Notes: generated by a model not told the origin, from the letters alone. A stretch of DNA of 64,000 nucleotides from Favolaschia claudopus (GCA_037176885.1 JAWWNJ010000012.1:1426001-1490000); one strand, 5' to 3'; counted from the first letter of the stretch, positions 43,215-55,627 are shown. Made by a program: numbers and translations.

Positions 43215-43361
43215 TCCTAGTCGAATGTGATGTGATTATATCTGGGGTAAACGAATTATAGTACATTTTCAAAGAAGGATCGGAAGTTTAGCCAATTTCG
43301 CGAACTACCCGAAGTATTAGTGTCCCGAGGCACATTTTTGCCATGTGAGATTAAAGATCTG

Positions 43362-44436
43362 TTAGTCCGGCCGCCCACCAGTCTCATGGCCGCCCCTTCT
43401 GGTCTTTTTCTTGTGAGGTGGATTTTGCTGCACCTCTGTATACTTTTCAAGAAGGAGTTGATAGTATTCCTCATCGAAGCCCACGCGCTGTAGGCCGAAA
43501 CACTCCGTCGGCAGCACTGCGCCGGGGAAGTATGGTTCCAGCCGCGAATGTTTGGCGGTGTCGCCACCTACGCCGGCATACAGGGCTAGTTGACGGCGCG
43601 ACTTGATATCATATTTTTTCAGGATGCATGGTAAAGGTTAGTTAAACGCACTCACCACTTCGCTAGGTGCAGGCGAACCCGGCGGGTGTACATGGCGAAG
43701 ACTGAGTAGAGTGTACGCTCCGATATAGAGAACAAACTGCGTGTCTTCGCTGAGGACAAAAAGATCGCGCGTCTGACCAGTCGGTGAAGCTTCGGCGTCG
43801 CGAACCCACCAGTCTGACCATAGAGGATCGTACAGGTGGGTGGGACAGTAAAGGAGGAGGTGAGTTTTTCCATTTGAATCACCGTCTGAGCCCGGGCACC
43901 AAACTGTACGATTCGGTGCATAGAAGTGGGCTCTGAAGGGAATAAAGTATGATACTGTTGGTAATGGCGCGATACTTACCTTGGCGGATTTGAGATTGTC
44001 TAAAGTGGCCAAGCAAAACAGTCAAAATCGTAGAAGTGAAATAAAAAATATATTGAGGCAACATTCCTTACTCATGTGTGTGCGAAACGTGAATTGCGGA
44101 TTTGACAACGCGAAAATTGGCTTCAGGGTTCCAATGCACGGTAGCCCGCTTGGAGAAGGAAGAGTTGCCATGTAGTCATTGTACGACGCGCGTTCCGCGT
44201 TCAGCTAATGATAGCACAGTCGATAATAGACGGGAAGCAATCGTACGGGAACATACCGCTTCTGACTGAGGCGTTTCACTCACGCTATCTCCCTTCCGCT
44301 GGAAAGTAAAAATCTCGGTGACCTTGAAAAATGCAATGCTACGCACTGGAAAATTATCCTGAGCTCTCGGGTGATCCTCGAGTGTGTCAGATGCTTCGAT
44401 AGGCTCAGGCTCAAGCGACTCTGCACGTCGCTTCAT
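43362..44436 (-). CDS. DUF6697-like protein
   Basis: The gene has at least five exons from ATG 44436 (MKRRAESLEPEPIEASDT) to TAA at 43362. It is spliced through short exons near 44256-44436, 44068-44200, 43982-44000, 43680-43935 and 43362-43610. The core reads HFYAPNRTVWCPGSDGD, WSDWWVRDAEASP, DLFVLSEDTQFVLYIGAY and then YDIKSRRQLALYAGVGG, FPGAVLPTECFGLQRVGFD and a basic Lys/Arg tail. This combination resembles the basidiomycete DUF6697 family, whose function is unknown. It is convergent with the sedolisin gene, with 147 bp between the stops. Small-exon boundaries are tentative. Confidence 0.55.
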
Positions 44437-45239
44437 TGTGAAAGACACTGGTCAATCGAATCCAAGTCGATTCTCGAATCACTGCTTCGAAATTCAAATC
44501 TGAAAAGGAACCTTTCAAGTTTCCTCTAGATATAAGTTAGATCGGAAAGTCTGCCGGAGATTCTCCTGGAGGTTAAAATGAACGTTCCTTGAACCTGAGC
44601 CCTCTGACTCCGAGTTCACGACAACTTTGTGGTGGAAGTGGGTGGAAGTGAGAGGCCACTGATGGCATCAGCGATCATACCAAACACGTACACCGTGAGA
44701 ACCTCAACTTGCTTTGAACGCTGATCATCTCCACCTTCTGGAGTCTGTCAATGGACTCGTTGGACCTCAAACAACGAGGATATTCGCTGACTTCAATACC
44801 ATTGCTGTCCACAAATATCTCGGTGGGTAAATAGCACGCTCAAGGACTCCTCGAATCTTGATTCCTGGGAATTCGAGTAAAATTTGCATGATGCCTGAAT
44901 CCGAGTCGCGGCGCCGCCGTCGCTGGGCAATTTACTTGTGGTACTGCAAATTCGGATGCCGAAAGCTCAAGCTTGCTGGAGACCTCAGGGAAGATGGTGC
45001 GCACTGTCTCGTCCATCTTTTGTTGTCCACTCGTTCGACTACGGGTCAGGCTGACTCTCGTCAGGATTCGCTTTTTTGTTTGTTTCATGTCGTGCACAGA
45101 ATACTTCATCCATTACGAACTTGAAGTAATGTAATTGAAAGAGATTGCCGCCGGCGCTGCTATTTATGAGTTTGGACGTGTCTGTTGACGTGTTGCTCCT
45201 CAGAACTCCCACCCTTCCCTTGTCCTGCGATAACATCTC
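44437..45239. other. Intergenic, divergent promoters
   Basis: No coding signal. It separates the divergent DUF6697-like and BTB genes and should hold both promoters. A TATTTATGAG motif lies about 80 bp upstream of the BTB start. Confidence 0.4.
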
Positions 45240-46119
45240 ATGGCACTCCCCACACCTCAGACATCGGAACGCTGTGAGCATTTCTGGAATCGATCGCAGC
45301 TCACATTGACTCTCGTAGTTTGCGCCAGCGATGCCGATCTGACCGTGCGCTCGTCAGACGGCGTTCTCTTCAAGGTTCATCGGATGAATCTGAAATTCCA
45401 CTCCGAAATATTTTCAAACGCCTCAGATGCTACGAGCCCCGAAAACAATGAAATCGTTGACCTCACCGAGTCCTCCGATGTGCTCGATCTCTTGTTTCAA
45501 TACATGTATCGCCAACCGCAACCGAATCTCAAGCCTGTGCAGTTTAACGTATTGTTGGGATTGGCTGAAGCCGCCGAAAAATACGTGGTTTACTCTGCAT
45601 TACCTGCAATCATGATTCAAATGCAGTGCGTGAATTACATGCTTCCTTTCTTCTTCGCCCCTGACGTTGATGGCTCAGTGAACATCTGCGCAACCATCCG
45701 CTTCGTATTCTCAATTTCGCCGCACAGCATGGTCACAGAGAACTCGCAAATGCGGCCGCCTACTTGAGCGTCGGGCTCCCCATCTCCGATGCTGCAGAGT
45801 GTATGACCCCAGACACATTCAAGAGATGGGTGAGATGAATGTCAAGTCACTCTACTCCTGTTAATGGTTCTGGTCATTGACCCATCAGGCCAAATTCTAC
45901 GACTCGTGGCATTCCTCGGCCAGAGCAGCGCTTTCTCCAGTCATCCGGTATGGCAAGTCTGAAAGCAACCGCGAAGTATTTGCGGAATGTGTTCGTGACC
46001 CCCAATTATGCTATAAACATCGCGACACACTTCTATACCTCCCATCCAAGGCTTATGATTATGGAGTGCACAACCCATTCTTGTTTCTCAGCGAGGAGTT
46101 CATGCCTAATCCTCTTTGA
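45240..46119 (+). CDS. BTB/POZ domain protein
   Basis: The model is join(45240..45625,45679..45829,45889..46119), 255 aa. The BTB fold is visible in the first 120 residues: ASDADLTVRSSDGVLFKVHR, FHSEIFSNAS, IVDLTESSDVLDLLFQYMYR and the helix LGLAEAAEKYVVYSALPA. Helical repeats (HPLRILNFAAQHGHRELANA, then LSVGLPISDA) and a C-terminal region typical of the large agaricomycete BTB family follow. BTB proteins often bind Cul3 or dimerise. The actual partner is unknown. No second domain is present. Confidence 0.8.
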
Positions 46120-46257
46120 CTTGGAAATTTTACAAACCCAATTCCTGAGCATTATGAGCCCCAATGTATTCAATAAATCATGTGTAGCATTGCATTGATT
46201 CAAATCGTATTGAATGAATTCACGATGACAAGTTTGCGAGGTATCAAACAGATACAT

Positions 46258-48639
46258 TTATACGAAGGTTAGGAAACGAACATCAAAGGTTTTCGCCAAC
46301 TCCCAAACCGCTTCCATAAGATTACGATCCGCCTCCGAAACGCTGAGAATAGCCTGAGCCTGCTGGTCAACATTATCTAGACCAGGCGCAGGGAACGGCG
46401 TTCCGTCGACATTGCAAACGGTATCGGCCTCAGGAAGGATTCCGTCAAAGAAGTATCGACGGATGTGCTTTTGCGTACACATCGAAGGGGCGGAAAGAGA
46501 ACAATGCTGTTTTTTTTTTTTGAATTCAGCTTGAAGATCATATGTGTATGAGAAAGGGCAAACTCACCCCGGGAGAGTCTTGCGTCAAGACGGCGGAGCC
46601 AGCGAATCCTTTTGACATTTTCTTTGCGCTGCAAGTGGATGAGTTAGAACTTTTGATTTCCTGGACGGAGAAAAACGTACGCCCAGAGCGGAGTCACAGG
46701 ATCTTGGAGAAGCATGAAAATACAAATCTTGTATCGGGAGAAATCTCTCACCTGCGGTATTTCCAATCACGAGGAGGGGGAAACTAGTGTTGGCAATAAA
46801 TGGTCCTATGTTCGGTTTCGCAGATGCAGGCGCTCAGAAAAACAGAATCGAGACCGACCCTGAAAATGATCCTTCGGGAACTCCGGCCAAGCCCTGGTGC
46901 TTTCAAGTTAGCACTGTAAATTTCGAAGCGCCGCGCGACTCACAAACACATCATCCGAGCCGACTCCCATATATCCGCCCACTCCGAGCCGTTGCTCAGC
47001 TTTTCATAGTGGATCAAGAGATCTTCATACTTGGGAGAAATCTGGTTTCCATCGTTGCAAGCAATAGCGGCGCCGGCCTCTGCATGATCCTCGTATTTAT
47101 AACTCCGAAGCATCACAAGCGCATTCGAACGGAGGCACTTCTCCCATTTTGAAGAGCGTCGTTGCATTACCGTTGGATAAATCAGCCAAGGCTTGAGCTA
47201 GAGCCGGGAACGCTGCGTATGGCGAATAGAGGGCACGGAAGATCCGCATTCGGAGCAGGGAGAAGTCGACGATGCCGGAGGATGTTTCTGTGAGGACGGG
47301 AATTGGTCGAGCACGCACGGATGTGTATAGGTCGTCAATCTTGGTTGAGATTTCTGCTGCAGTGGGGGCGAAGAGTGGGCATCCGGTGGGGCCGGCATCG
47401 ACACAACCATTTAGGAATGACATCCAGGTTTTGTTTGTGTCGTAAAGGTTCTTGGACCATTCCGCTATTGAAAGAATCAGATTGAGTCAATGAAATGAAC
47501 TGCACCCTCACTGGCATAATAATCTTCCGAATCCATGACACCGTCAATCACCAGACGGCCGACTTTATCCTAGACGTTAATTGAACTGAGTTCGTGAGTT
47601 CTTCGCGATACAGCGCACTTACTGGGAACATCGCAGCAAACGTAGCACCCAAGACGCTCCCGTATCTAAAATGATTAGGGTCAAACAAATTATGACGGTA
47701 TTCACAAGACAAACATACGAGAATCCCCAATACTGAAGTTTTTCAAAGCCGTGCGCCTCCACAATGCGCAACATATCACGGGAAGTGTAGTCTGAGTTGA
47801 TAAATCGCAGACTTCCATCGTCCCGCTCGCCCGCAAGCTGCCCATCCAGCGTGCCTTGCGCCCAACTACGGGACAGACCGTTGGCGGAGGCATTCACGCT
47901 AAAGATTCTCAACCCTTCCGGGGCGCCACCGAAACGCAGCGCGCGTTCAGCACGGGTCTTATAGAAAGAGACGCCAGGGGTGGAATGCGCGACGCCTGGG
48001 ACGTCGTAGCTTAATATTAGCTGCTGGACAAGTAACTGATGCGATGCAATACAAACTTACCGCGCGGGTCAAAGCCTATGATGTCGAACTCGGGGCCGAC
48101 AATCGTGGAGAGATGTGCGCCTCTGCTGAGTACGAAGCTCACGCCGGAGCCACCAGGGCCACCAGGATTGACGAGAATCGGACCGCGGTAGCTGGGTGAG
48201 TCATGAGAGACGTGCGAGTGGACGCGAATCATGGCGATGGCAGCAGAGGCGGCGTCGGGGTTTTTGTAGTCCAAAGGTACCTTCGTGGATGTTCGGTTTT
48301 GCAGTGGTGTAGGAGAGGAGCAAGAGGAAGTCTTGGTACTGCTTACCTTCAGTCTCGCGCATTGATTGTTCGAATAGCAGTTGTGCCAGACGAGGTCGTC
48401 GCTTGGAGAAATCTGCCTAATCTTCTAAGATACTCGTTCAGCCACGCATTTATAGGACGCACGGAATCCCATGAGAATTTGTCGTTGCTGAACGTATTTA
48501 GAGGCGCAATGCTGCTCGCATCCGGTATATCGTCTTGAAGTCTGTAATATTTCGCGTACGACGAATGCTCCAGGAGGTAGCAGAGTGCGATGAAGGAAAG
48601 ACAGAACATGGCGGTTCTGGTTAGCCGCCCGACTGGCAT
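46258..48639 (-). CDS. Alpha/beta hydrolase with TAP-like C-terminal domain
   Basis: This multi-exon gene starts MPVGRLTRTAMFCLSFIALC, a signal peptide or membrane anchor. The spliced protein shows the family's CARLKVPLDYKNP entry, the oxyanion motif LVNPGGPGGSG, FDIIGFDPRG, the nucleophile elbow YWGFSYGS (catalytic Ser), RLVIDGVMDSEDYY, and the C-terminal TAP-like part with LTQDSPGHCSLSAPS (catalytic His). It ends WELAKTFDVRFLTFV. This arrangement is that of the tripeptidyl-aminopeptidase-like/proteinase hydrolases related to bacterial TAP. A secreted or membrane-tethered peptidase or esterase is likely. About ten short introns were inferred by eye. No stop interrupts the model. Confidence 0.8.
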
Positions 48640-49256
48640 GGTGGTCGGGAAGGAAGAGATTTACTGCGGCCTGACTGCGACTACTTACTTACTACGCGTC
48701 GTGGGACAGGGTAAATCAAGGGTAAAGTTGTGAATCGTGAGAAATTATGGGAGCGGAAGCTATGGTCGGTCGGCTCGGGCCGGGAATTCAGCTAGAGTTG
48801 AAAAATCCAGACCAGCGAAAAGAGGAGGTATGACGATGCAAGACAGGCAAACGGGTGCCAACTATCAAGACAATGCTGAGTCACAGAGGAATTTGAACGT
48901 TGCATGCGAAACACGAGGCGAAAAAAAGGCGAGGGTCTACTAATCAAGGCTATGTACAGGGATTTGAACCCAACACCATGCACATACACCTCGAATTGTA
49001 CGAGATATTTGCATGTCCAGTGTATGTGCCAGCCGCCAGTGAGTAGATTGTAAATTTTGTCCGACTCCATTGAAAATTAGATTCGTTGCCAGTTTTCGAG
49101 GTGAGCGGATTGGAAAAGAGAAAATTTCAAGCGTGAAAACGATCCTGAGAAGAAGCAGTGGGTTCAATGGCATAGATAATCAAGATTCAAGAGAGGTGGG
49201 TGAGGAAAAGGAATAAACTCTGAAAAAAAGAAAAATTCAGCAAACACAGTCTACAA

Positions 49257-49347
49257 GGGGTCTTGGGGAGTCGAACCCCGCCACAAACACACGTACGCTC
49301 GCTCCTCTTTTTTACATATGGAGAGTGTGTCGCTGCCTATATACCCC
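49257..49347 (-). repeat. tRNA-like repeat A1
   Basis: On the minus strand, 91 nt fold nearly like a tRNA. The acceptor GGGGTAT pairs with AGACCCC in 6 of 7 positions, CACAC/GTGTG could be an anticodon stem with a long intron-like loop, and the T-arm is CGGGG-TTCGACT-CCCCA. Related copies follow at 49676, 49917 and 50262. It is the best-formed member and could be the founder tRNA gene of a SINE-like family. Confidence 0.45.
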
Positions 49348-49675
49348 AGAGTATCTGAAGAGGGCCGTAGTTTACATGTGAGGCACGTGTATTAGTACGG
49401 CGCACCGCCCGTTCCTTTTAGGGACCATACGGTTAATACATCCTCCTCCTCCTCCTCCCCCTGGGAATTGGGTGGATGGAATTAAGTTGTAATGGCAAGC
49501 ATACTGCATAGCGAGAATGAACGGGTTTTTCGGGAATAGCATGTACTGTTTGACGAGTTACAAAAGAGAGAGAGATTTCGCAGGGGATTCGTCGTGAGGG
49601 CACAGACAACAATAAAGCATGAAAGGGTGGAGAAAGAACTTACAAAAAAACGATCAAAGACGTCTTGAATGAGGA

Positions 49676-49770
49676 GGAGGGGGAGTTGAACCCCGCCACA
49701 AACACATACTTATCAGTGATGAATTGGTATAGAGTGTGTGTAGCTGCCTATGGACCCTGTGGATGTAATT
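49676..49770 (-). repeat. tRNA-like repeat A2
   Basis: Shares CATAGGCAGC, CCAATTCATCACTG, GTGTTTGTGGCGGGG and TTCAACTCCCC with the other A copies, but the acceptor arms no longer pair. A GTTACAAAAGAGAGAG tail unit lies downstream (minus strand) and recurs with the other copies. Confidence 0.45.
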
Positions 49771-49916
49771 AATTTGTTATGGCAAGAGACCGTGTCTGAA
49801 AAGAAGGGTTACAGGTTATAAAAGAGAGATTTCGAAGGAGGGCCTTGAGATAACAATAAAGCACCAAAGGCTCGAGAAAGGACTGACAAAAAAGGCCAAC
49901 AGGGATTTCTCGAACG

Positions 49917-50010
49917 AGGAGGAGGGGAGTCGAACCGCACAAACACATAGACACCAGTGATGAATTGGTGTATCAGATCGCTGCCTAGAGACCCTCTATG
50001 TAGCGAGGGC
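49917..50010 (-). repeat. tRNA-like repeat A3
   Basis: Contains TCTAGGCAGCGA, an ACACCAATTC...CACTGGTGT hairpin, and a shortened GTGCGGTTCGACTCCCC box-B region. It belongs to the same family as A1, A2 and A4. Confidence 0.45.
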
Positions 50011-50261
50011 ACCGAGCTCAAGTACATAGAGCGTCTGTCTAGGAGAGACTAAGAGACCCTCACAATTGGGGGGGATGGAATGCAAAAATAGCGAGAATTG
50101 ACGGCTTTTTCGACAGCATGCGCCGTTACAGTATCTGAACTTTGGAGAGGAGTTAAAGGTCATAAAAGAGAGAGAGATTCGAAGAGGATTTGTTGTGTAG
50201 GGCCGTGAGATAACAATAAGAAAGAACTTGATAAAAGAAACCGACCTCCATCTGGAGCATG

Positions 50262-50340
50262 AGGAAGAGGGGAGTCGAACCCCGCCACCACATGTTATAT
50301 ACAGCACGTATACACCAGTGATAGCAATTGGTGTGGATAG
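50262..50340 (-). repeat. tRNA-like repeat A4
   Basis: Contains ACACCAATTGCTATCACTGG and GGCGGGGTTCGACTCCCC. It is truncated at its 5' side relative to A1. The flanking GAGATAACAATAAGAAAG tail is shared with A2 and A3. Confidence 0.45.
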
Positions 50341-51484
50341 AATGTAAGTATAGTGCGCATTGAGAATCAACGACTTTTTCGAGACTGGCATGTAAGTTAG
50401 TGTATCTGGAAATTTTAATCAAAAATCGTTGCGGGTTTTAACTTCTCGAAGATGGATGGGTCGGAACTTTGAAAGAGACTTTCAAAAAGATTGGGTTGGA
50501 AGAAGGGCGATGGCCCTGAGGAGAAGCAGGGCGGGGAATGCGATTTAAACGGCGAAGGGGAAGAACAGAACAGAATTTGAAGAAGAGAAGAGATGATTGG
50601 AGGGAAAAAGAGAAGAAGATGATTGGAGGAGGGAAGTGTCGAGAGGATGGGGTAAACGGAGATCAGCGGGGAGGGATCACTGATCACTGATCTGTCCAAA
50701 CGGTGATCGGAGTGCTGGCGGGACGGACTCCTCGGAGACGGGACTGAGGCTGACTGAGGGAGTCTGGACTGCGACGGGGCTAGCGCTTTCGAACTTCGAG
50801 CGGGGAACTAGGCACCAGGCTGTAGCACTAGCTAGACGATAATATACAAGGATTCGAATTGTAGTAGTATTTGTTGTTTGAAGTAAGAGGGATGAGGGAA
50901 CCGGGAGTTTGGAGAGTTTGCCATTTGGAACCACGATTGGCGCGAGCTACATATCACGACCTTCCTTGAGAAGGGGAAGCCGAGAGAACGGCACGGAGGA
51001 GAACTTCTGGAGAAGCAGGAAGCAGGTCGAGGCTAGCTGAAGAAGGAATTTCCGAAAGAAGTCGAATCTGGATGCCGGGGATTGCCGCCCGTGTGGATGT
51101 TTCGTCGACCGTATGAATGATTCATGTAGGGAGAGAGACTTTGGGCGTTCCTGACGAGGTTTGTCGTCGGTGTATTCAAAGGATAATGGAGAAAAGCTTC
51201 AAGGGAGAATGAGAAAATGGAGGTGATGGTCTCTAAGTGACACCGTTACGCGTTACTGGTTACGTTAGTTGGAAATGAATGTCAATGATGGGAACAAATC
51301 CACAATCAGTGATTCTCGACCCAACTATTCTCTCCACAACTCTGGACTCATCCACCACCACCACTACTCCCCCACTCTTTCCTCTGCACATATCATACAT
51401 CCTCTACAACACATCCTTTGTATCCACTCCAACAACCCAACTGTATCCACAAAACCTACTAGACTCTAGAAGACGAACCAACAA

Positions 51485-52998
51485 ATGGCTCGCACAAGCT
51501 CGACTGTAACTTCGACGACGACCCCGCTGGCTCCAGAACCACCCTCGCGTGCAGCACAGAGGAAACAACGGCTGCTAGAGCTAGAAAACGAGCAGCGCAT
51601 CGAGGACGCTGAGGCTCTCAAGTTCACCGATGTGCGTTCTTGCCACCTACACCTCCGTCATGCAATACGCTGACCGATGACCTGCTAATCCACCAGGAAC
51701 AAAAACTGTCCCTCTTCCTCTCATTCCGCAGCGTCAAGTTCGAATGGAGCGACCTCGACGGGATGAGACCGACGCGTTCGGTCAGACGGCGCTATAACGT
51801 GCGTCACTTCTCGCTTCCTCCTTCAGATTCGCATGCCACAGTCCTGACATTGCCAATTCTTATTCAACAGTCATCCTGCCCATCCTCCCCGCCGGCTGTC
51901 TCCATCGCCCCGCAAACGCACTCCCTCTTCCCCCCGCGCCCGCCCGCGCTGCCGCACCCGCCAGCCTCCCCCGCCCTCGCAGTCCTCACCAACGCGCACC
52001 TCGCCTCCTTCGGCAAAGACGACACAATCTGCGTCCGCCGGCCCTCAATCCCCCCTCCCTCCGCCACCTCCCCCTCCCTCTCCTCCCTCTACCGGCACCC
52101 GCAACAACTCAATCCCCCGCCGCCCGAATACACCAGCTTTCCCCAATATGGCTACGGCTACAACACCGGCGAATGGGGAGGAGACCGGAACCAAGACCAC
52201 GACCAAGAACACCTCACCCTCCCCTCGACGCCCCCGCGCCTCCCGCGTTCGCTGTCCTCCCCGCCCGGCGTCCCTCTACGGACGTCGCCAACCCTAGCTC
52301 CCCCGGCCCTCACGACACCCTCGATCGCCTTCCCGTGCCTCACCTCGCCGCTCTCCCCGCCTGCCCTCTCCCCGCCGACGCTTGCCACCGTCACCGCCAC
52401 CGCGCGCGCGCCCTCCCCGCGGCGCTCGTCTCCGCGAACGAGGCGGAAGAGCTCCTCGAGCCACAGTAAACTGTTGGCGTCCCGCCCGGCGTCGCACCAG
52501 CAACAGTCGCCGATCCGCGTCCCGCTACCGCCGCTGCTTGTCTCGTCGCCCGCGGGCGACGACGATGAGGACGCGTGGGTTGATGAGGAGGGAGATGGGG
52601 AGGGAGACACCACCATACTCGGCGTAAATCCAAACGAAGAACGCGTAGCAGAGGAACCACCAACCCCCGTTCCCGCCTCCGTATGGCGCTTCGGCGACGA
52701 CGGCCCGCGCTCGCCGCCGGCGCTAAGGGTCGTCGTGACGGATTTCGGGAACGGGGTGGGGATGGATGTCGACGGCGACGTCGATTCCGGCTCGGATAGT
52801 GGAGGAGGAGACGGAGACGAGAGCGATGAGGATGATGGGTTGGAGCCGCAGACCCCAAGGCCGTATTCGTATTTGAGTTCGGGGGGCTATGATCTTGAGG
52901 AGAGGACGGGGTATGCGCCGTTGCCTTGGGTGGAGGTGGAGGTGGATTTGATGGAGGTGAGGGGAGGGGAGAAGGTTGGTGGGAAGAGGAAGCGGTGA
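51485..52998 (+). CDS. Hypothetical Pro/Ser-rich acidic host protein
   Basis: Three exons start at ATG 51485 (MARTSSTVTSTTTPLAPE). Introns lie at about 51630-51694 and 51799-51869. The conserved-looking part is short: SRAAQRKQRLLELENEQRIE (a predicted helix), then LSLFLSFRSVKFEWSDLDGM. The rest is Pro/Ser/Thr-rich, with an Arg/Ser block (PSPRRSSPRTRRKSSSS), a strongly acidic part (DDDEDAWVDEEGDGEGD and a later Asp/Ser/Gly run), and a C-terminus ending GGEKVGGKRKR, a possible nuclear signal. No family is recognised. A disordered nuclear regulator is a guess only. Confidence 0.65.
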
Positions 52999-53391
52999 TT
53001 GCTGCTCGTCCTTGCTTCTTGTCGATCTCTTCTTGACCTTTGCTTTCGAAGTCGAAGCCACTCTCCCGACCCGCGTCGTTGTTCATACACATAAAACATA
53101 CATACATACATTCCTTACCGTTCTCTTTCCTCTTGCTCTTTCTCAATCCCTTCTCTCATTCTTCTGTGTCACCTACATTAAATCGCGTACATAGTAGCTT
53201 TAGCTTTTTTGGATGGATTACCTGTACAGTAAGTGCATATGTAATTTTTTTGCGTTGACCTGTCTCGAAGTTGAAAGACGATTTTGAATTGGGGTGATGA
53301 GCATTGGAACGAGCGGCCTGAAGTGCGGTGGATTAAAAATGTTGATGTCTGTGAGGGATTCGAATAAAAAGCATACAGCAGCGACAAGAAT

Positions 53392-53472
53392 AGTCTGGTC
53401 CCGAGTCGAACGGGTGACCTCACTGCGTAGTGTTCTTTCAATCATTATAAGAGGGCGCGGCGCTACCAGGCT
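53392..53472 (-). repeat. tRNA-like repeat B1
   Basis: On the minus strand it begins AGCCTGGTAGCGCC and ends with a T-arm ACCCG-TTCGACT-CGGGA and ACCAGACT. It is followed by the shared AT-rich flank with CATCAACATTTTTA. Confidence 0.45.
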
Positions 53473-53711
53473 TGTGAGTGCTGGATTTACTCCGAGTCGC
53501 GGGCGAAACTATTTCTTTCTTGGCCTCAACTCGAGTCGGATTGTCGTTTTGTTTCGGCTGGGGGCCACTTGAGGCCTGAGGTGAAACGAAAACCCTTGAA
53601 GGAAGCAAGGGCCCGGGGAGGAGAGGAGAGGAAGGGTGCCACCATACATAAAAATGTTGATGTCCGTGAGCGATTCGAAGAAAAATGGTCCTAACGCGCC
53701 TAAGCAAGAAC

Positions 53712-53808
53712 GGCCTGGTCCCGAGTCGAACGGGTGACCCGACTGCGTTTAGAAGGTTGAAATAGATCATCATAACAGAGTGAGGGCGCCGCCGGGCGCT
53801 ACCAGGCT
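53712..53808 (-). repeat. tRNA-like repeat B2
   Basis: Has the GCCTGGT/ACCAGGC ends, a GGCGCCGCCGGGCGC D-arm-like hairpin and the CCCGTTCGACTCGGG box-B stem. It shares the 3' flank with B1 and B4. Confidence 0.45.
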
Positions 53809-53895
53809 TGCTTGTGCAACGCAGGGATAGAATCCGAGATGACTCGAAATTCGAAATTTAGAAGAAAAAAGAGTCAGTTCGGTCTCATTTATTCA

Positions 53896-53986
53896 GAGCC
53901 TGATCCCGGGTCGAACGGTGCAGCTCACTCGGCTTACTACGCGCACTGCAGGGTTTCATAGAAGACACCGCGGGCGACACCAGACT
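53896..53986 (-). repeat. tRNA-like repeat B3
   Basis: A variant with AGTCTGGTGTCGCCCGCGG at the 5' side and CCGTTCGACCCGGGATCAGGCT at the 3' side. Its upstream flank, GAGATGGATTTTTGGAGAAT in plus orientation, is shared with B5. Confidence 0.4.
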
Positions 53987-54385
53987 TGAAGATGGAGATG
54001 GATTTTTGGAGAATGAGAATGAGACGCGAAGGGACTTGAAGGGAGGACGACATGGGGTGTTGATTTGATTTGTCACGTAGGCATGTCGGAAAAATCTGGT
54101 TTTGCTTGTGGCGGCTTGGGCTGGGTCCCAAGCCACTACAAGGTCGTAAGCGGAGCGTGGCTTATGACGCATAGTTTTGGGATTATGGAGTCTCCCAATC
54201 CACGCGGTGGCTTCTAATCCACTCCAACGGATTACGGTATTTCAAGCCGCTGCAAGGTCGCAATCCACCTCCCCCGTCCGATATCGCCACCTTTGGGCAC
54301 ATATTTGCCAGGTACTCACAACAAGAACAATGGTTTGAACGAACATTTATATGACCTCTACGAAATCGAGACAATAATATATTAT

Positions 54386-54944
54386 TTACCGTACCGTCCC
54401 TCTCGGCAAATTCAGTCGCTCGATGACAACACCACTCTGCGAGACAACGGGTGAGCAGAAGATTCTAAAATGACGCTCGAGCAACTTACCACATCTACAT
54501 GCTGGAATGCTACACCTATCGCAAGTAAGAGAGGGGAACACTACATGTTTAAGTCGCTCACCAGATGCATCTTGATTCTTCATCAATGCGTCGATATGAC
54601 GCGCGGAAACGCAAGATGAAGAAGACACCGCTCGACTTCACTTACCTCAGGTACTAAGACAACCTTCTCTACAGCCTGTTCCTCTGCTGGGCTCAACACC
54701 GCACATACGATCCGTCATCGAGTCATCGCCCTCGACGCACTGGAGGATTTTTGAGATCTAGGTATTGAGACTCGGAGGGGACAAGTTGGCTAAGATGGAG
54801 CAGAAAGTGGCCGAGTCGACGACGAGGGGAGTCTTGTGGGTGAAGATGACTTGTGCTGGCGAGAATGGACATCGTAGTAGGAAGAGAGAAGGGTGGTGGT
54901 TGTGTTTGGCGCTCCGCAGCACCTTTGTGGGGCGTTGTCGTCAT
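54386..54944 (-). CDS. Weak candidate small gene
   Basis: Two minus-strand frames could be parts of one gene: MTTTPHKGAAERQTQPPPFS to LDLKNPPVRRGR, and a downstream Cys-containing frame (LTCDRCSIPACRCGKLLERH). Splice sites are possible between them, but no continuous model was found and no family is recognised. It may be chance. Confidence 0.2.
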
Positions 54945-55432
54945 CGTGCCGTAATGCTTGAGGGTCGGTTCTGGTTGAGCTTGGAGTACTTTTGCGCGAC
55001 TGGGACCTGCAAACGAGGAGTATGAATGGCTCAGAATTCAGGGAAGGTAAGTATGATCTCAGGATGTAGCATGCTTAGAGCTTCATATTGTGCTAGGTCT
55101 TACCTAGGCAAGTTACAAAGGATTTGAACAACTTGAAGCGGCTTATAATCCACCCCGCCAACCGGTTGCAAGACGTCTCAAGGCTCCACAAGGCCGTAAT
55201 CCAGTTCAATCCGTTACAAGCAAAAGCGTGTTTTTCCGACACATTGGATGGAGCCTGCCGGAACGAGAGGGATGAGGTGCCACGGAAAAGTTGGAACAAC
55301 TGGAATGAGTCGTGATCGAATAGAAAATGAAGGAAGGGGAGGGGAGGAAAGGAAAGGAAGGTGCGATGGATAAAAATGTTGATGTCCGTGAGGGATTCGA
55401 GGAAAAAGTGAACAAACATGACCGCCGACAAC

Positions 55433-55524
55433 AGCCTGGTCCCGAGTCGAACGGGGGACCTCACTGCGTAGTGTTCTTTCAATCGTTGTAACAGGGTGAG
55501 GGCGCCCCCGGGCGCTACCAGGCT
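55433..55524 (-). repeat. tRNA-like repeat B4, best-formed copy
   Basis: 92 nt with perfect 8-bp ends AGCCTGGT/ACCAGGCT, a D-arm-like GCGCCCGGGGGCGC, CCTCAC/GTGAGG as a candidate anticodon stem around a long intron-like loop, and the T-arm CCCG-TTCGACT-CGGG. It may be a real tRNA gene or the founder of the family; no anticodon could be fixed. Confidence 0.45.
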
Positions 55525-55627
55525 TGCCATTGCTAGATATAGTCGTGACTGAACCTGGATAAGTAGTTAACGCACATAGAGAAAGAATCCAGTTTGGAAG
55601 AATGAAAATGGTGGGCTGTCTAGCTAA

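Larger units (their letters stand above)
48640..51484. other. Gene-poor region with tRNA-like repeats (cluster A)
   Basis: No convincing protein gene. It contains four related tRNA-like repeats at 49257-50340 (separate entries) and another box-B-like sequence near 48960-49040. Several motifs recur between the copies, such as AAAAGAGAGAGATT and GAGATAACAATAA. From about 50940 the sequence becomes the upstream region of the gene at 51485, with a CT/CA-rich promoter stretch at 51330-51480. Confidence 0.45.
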
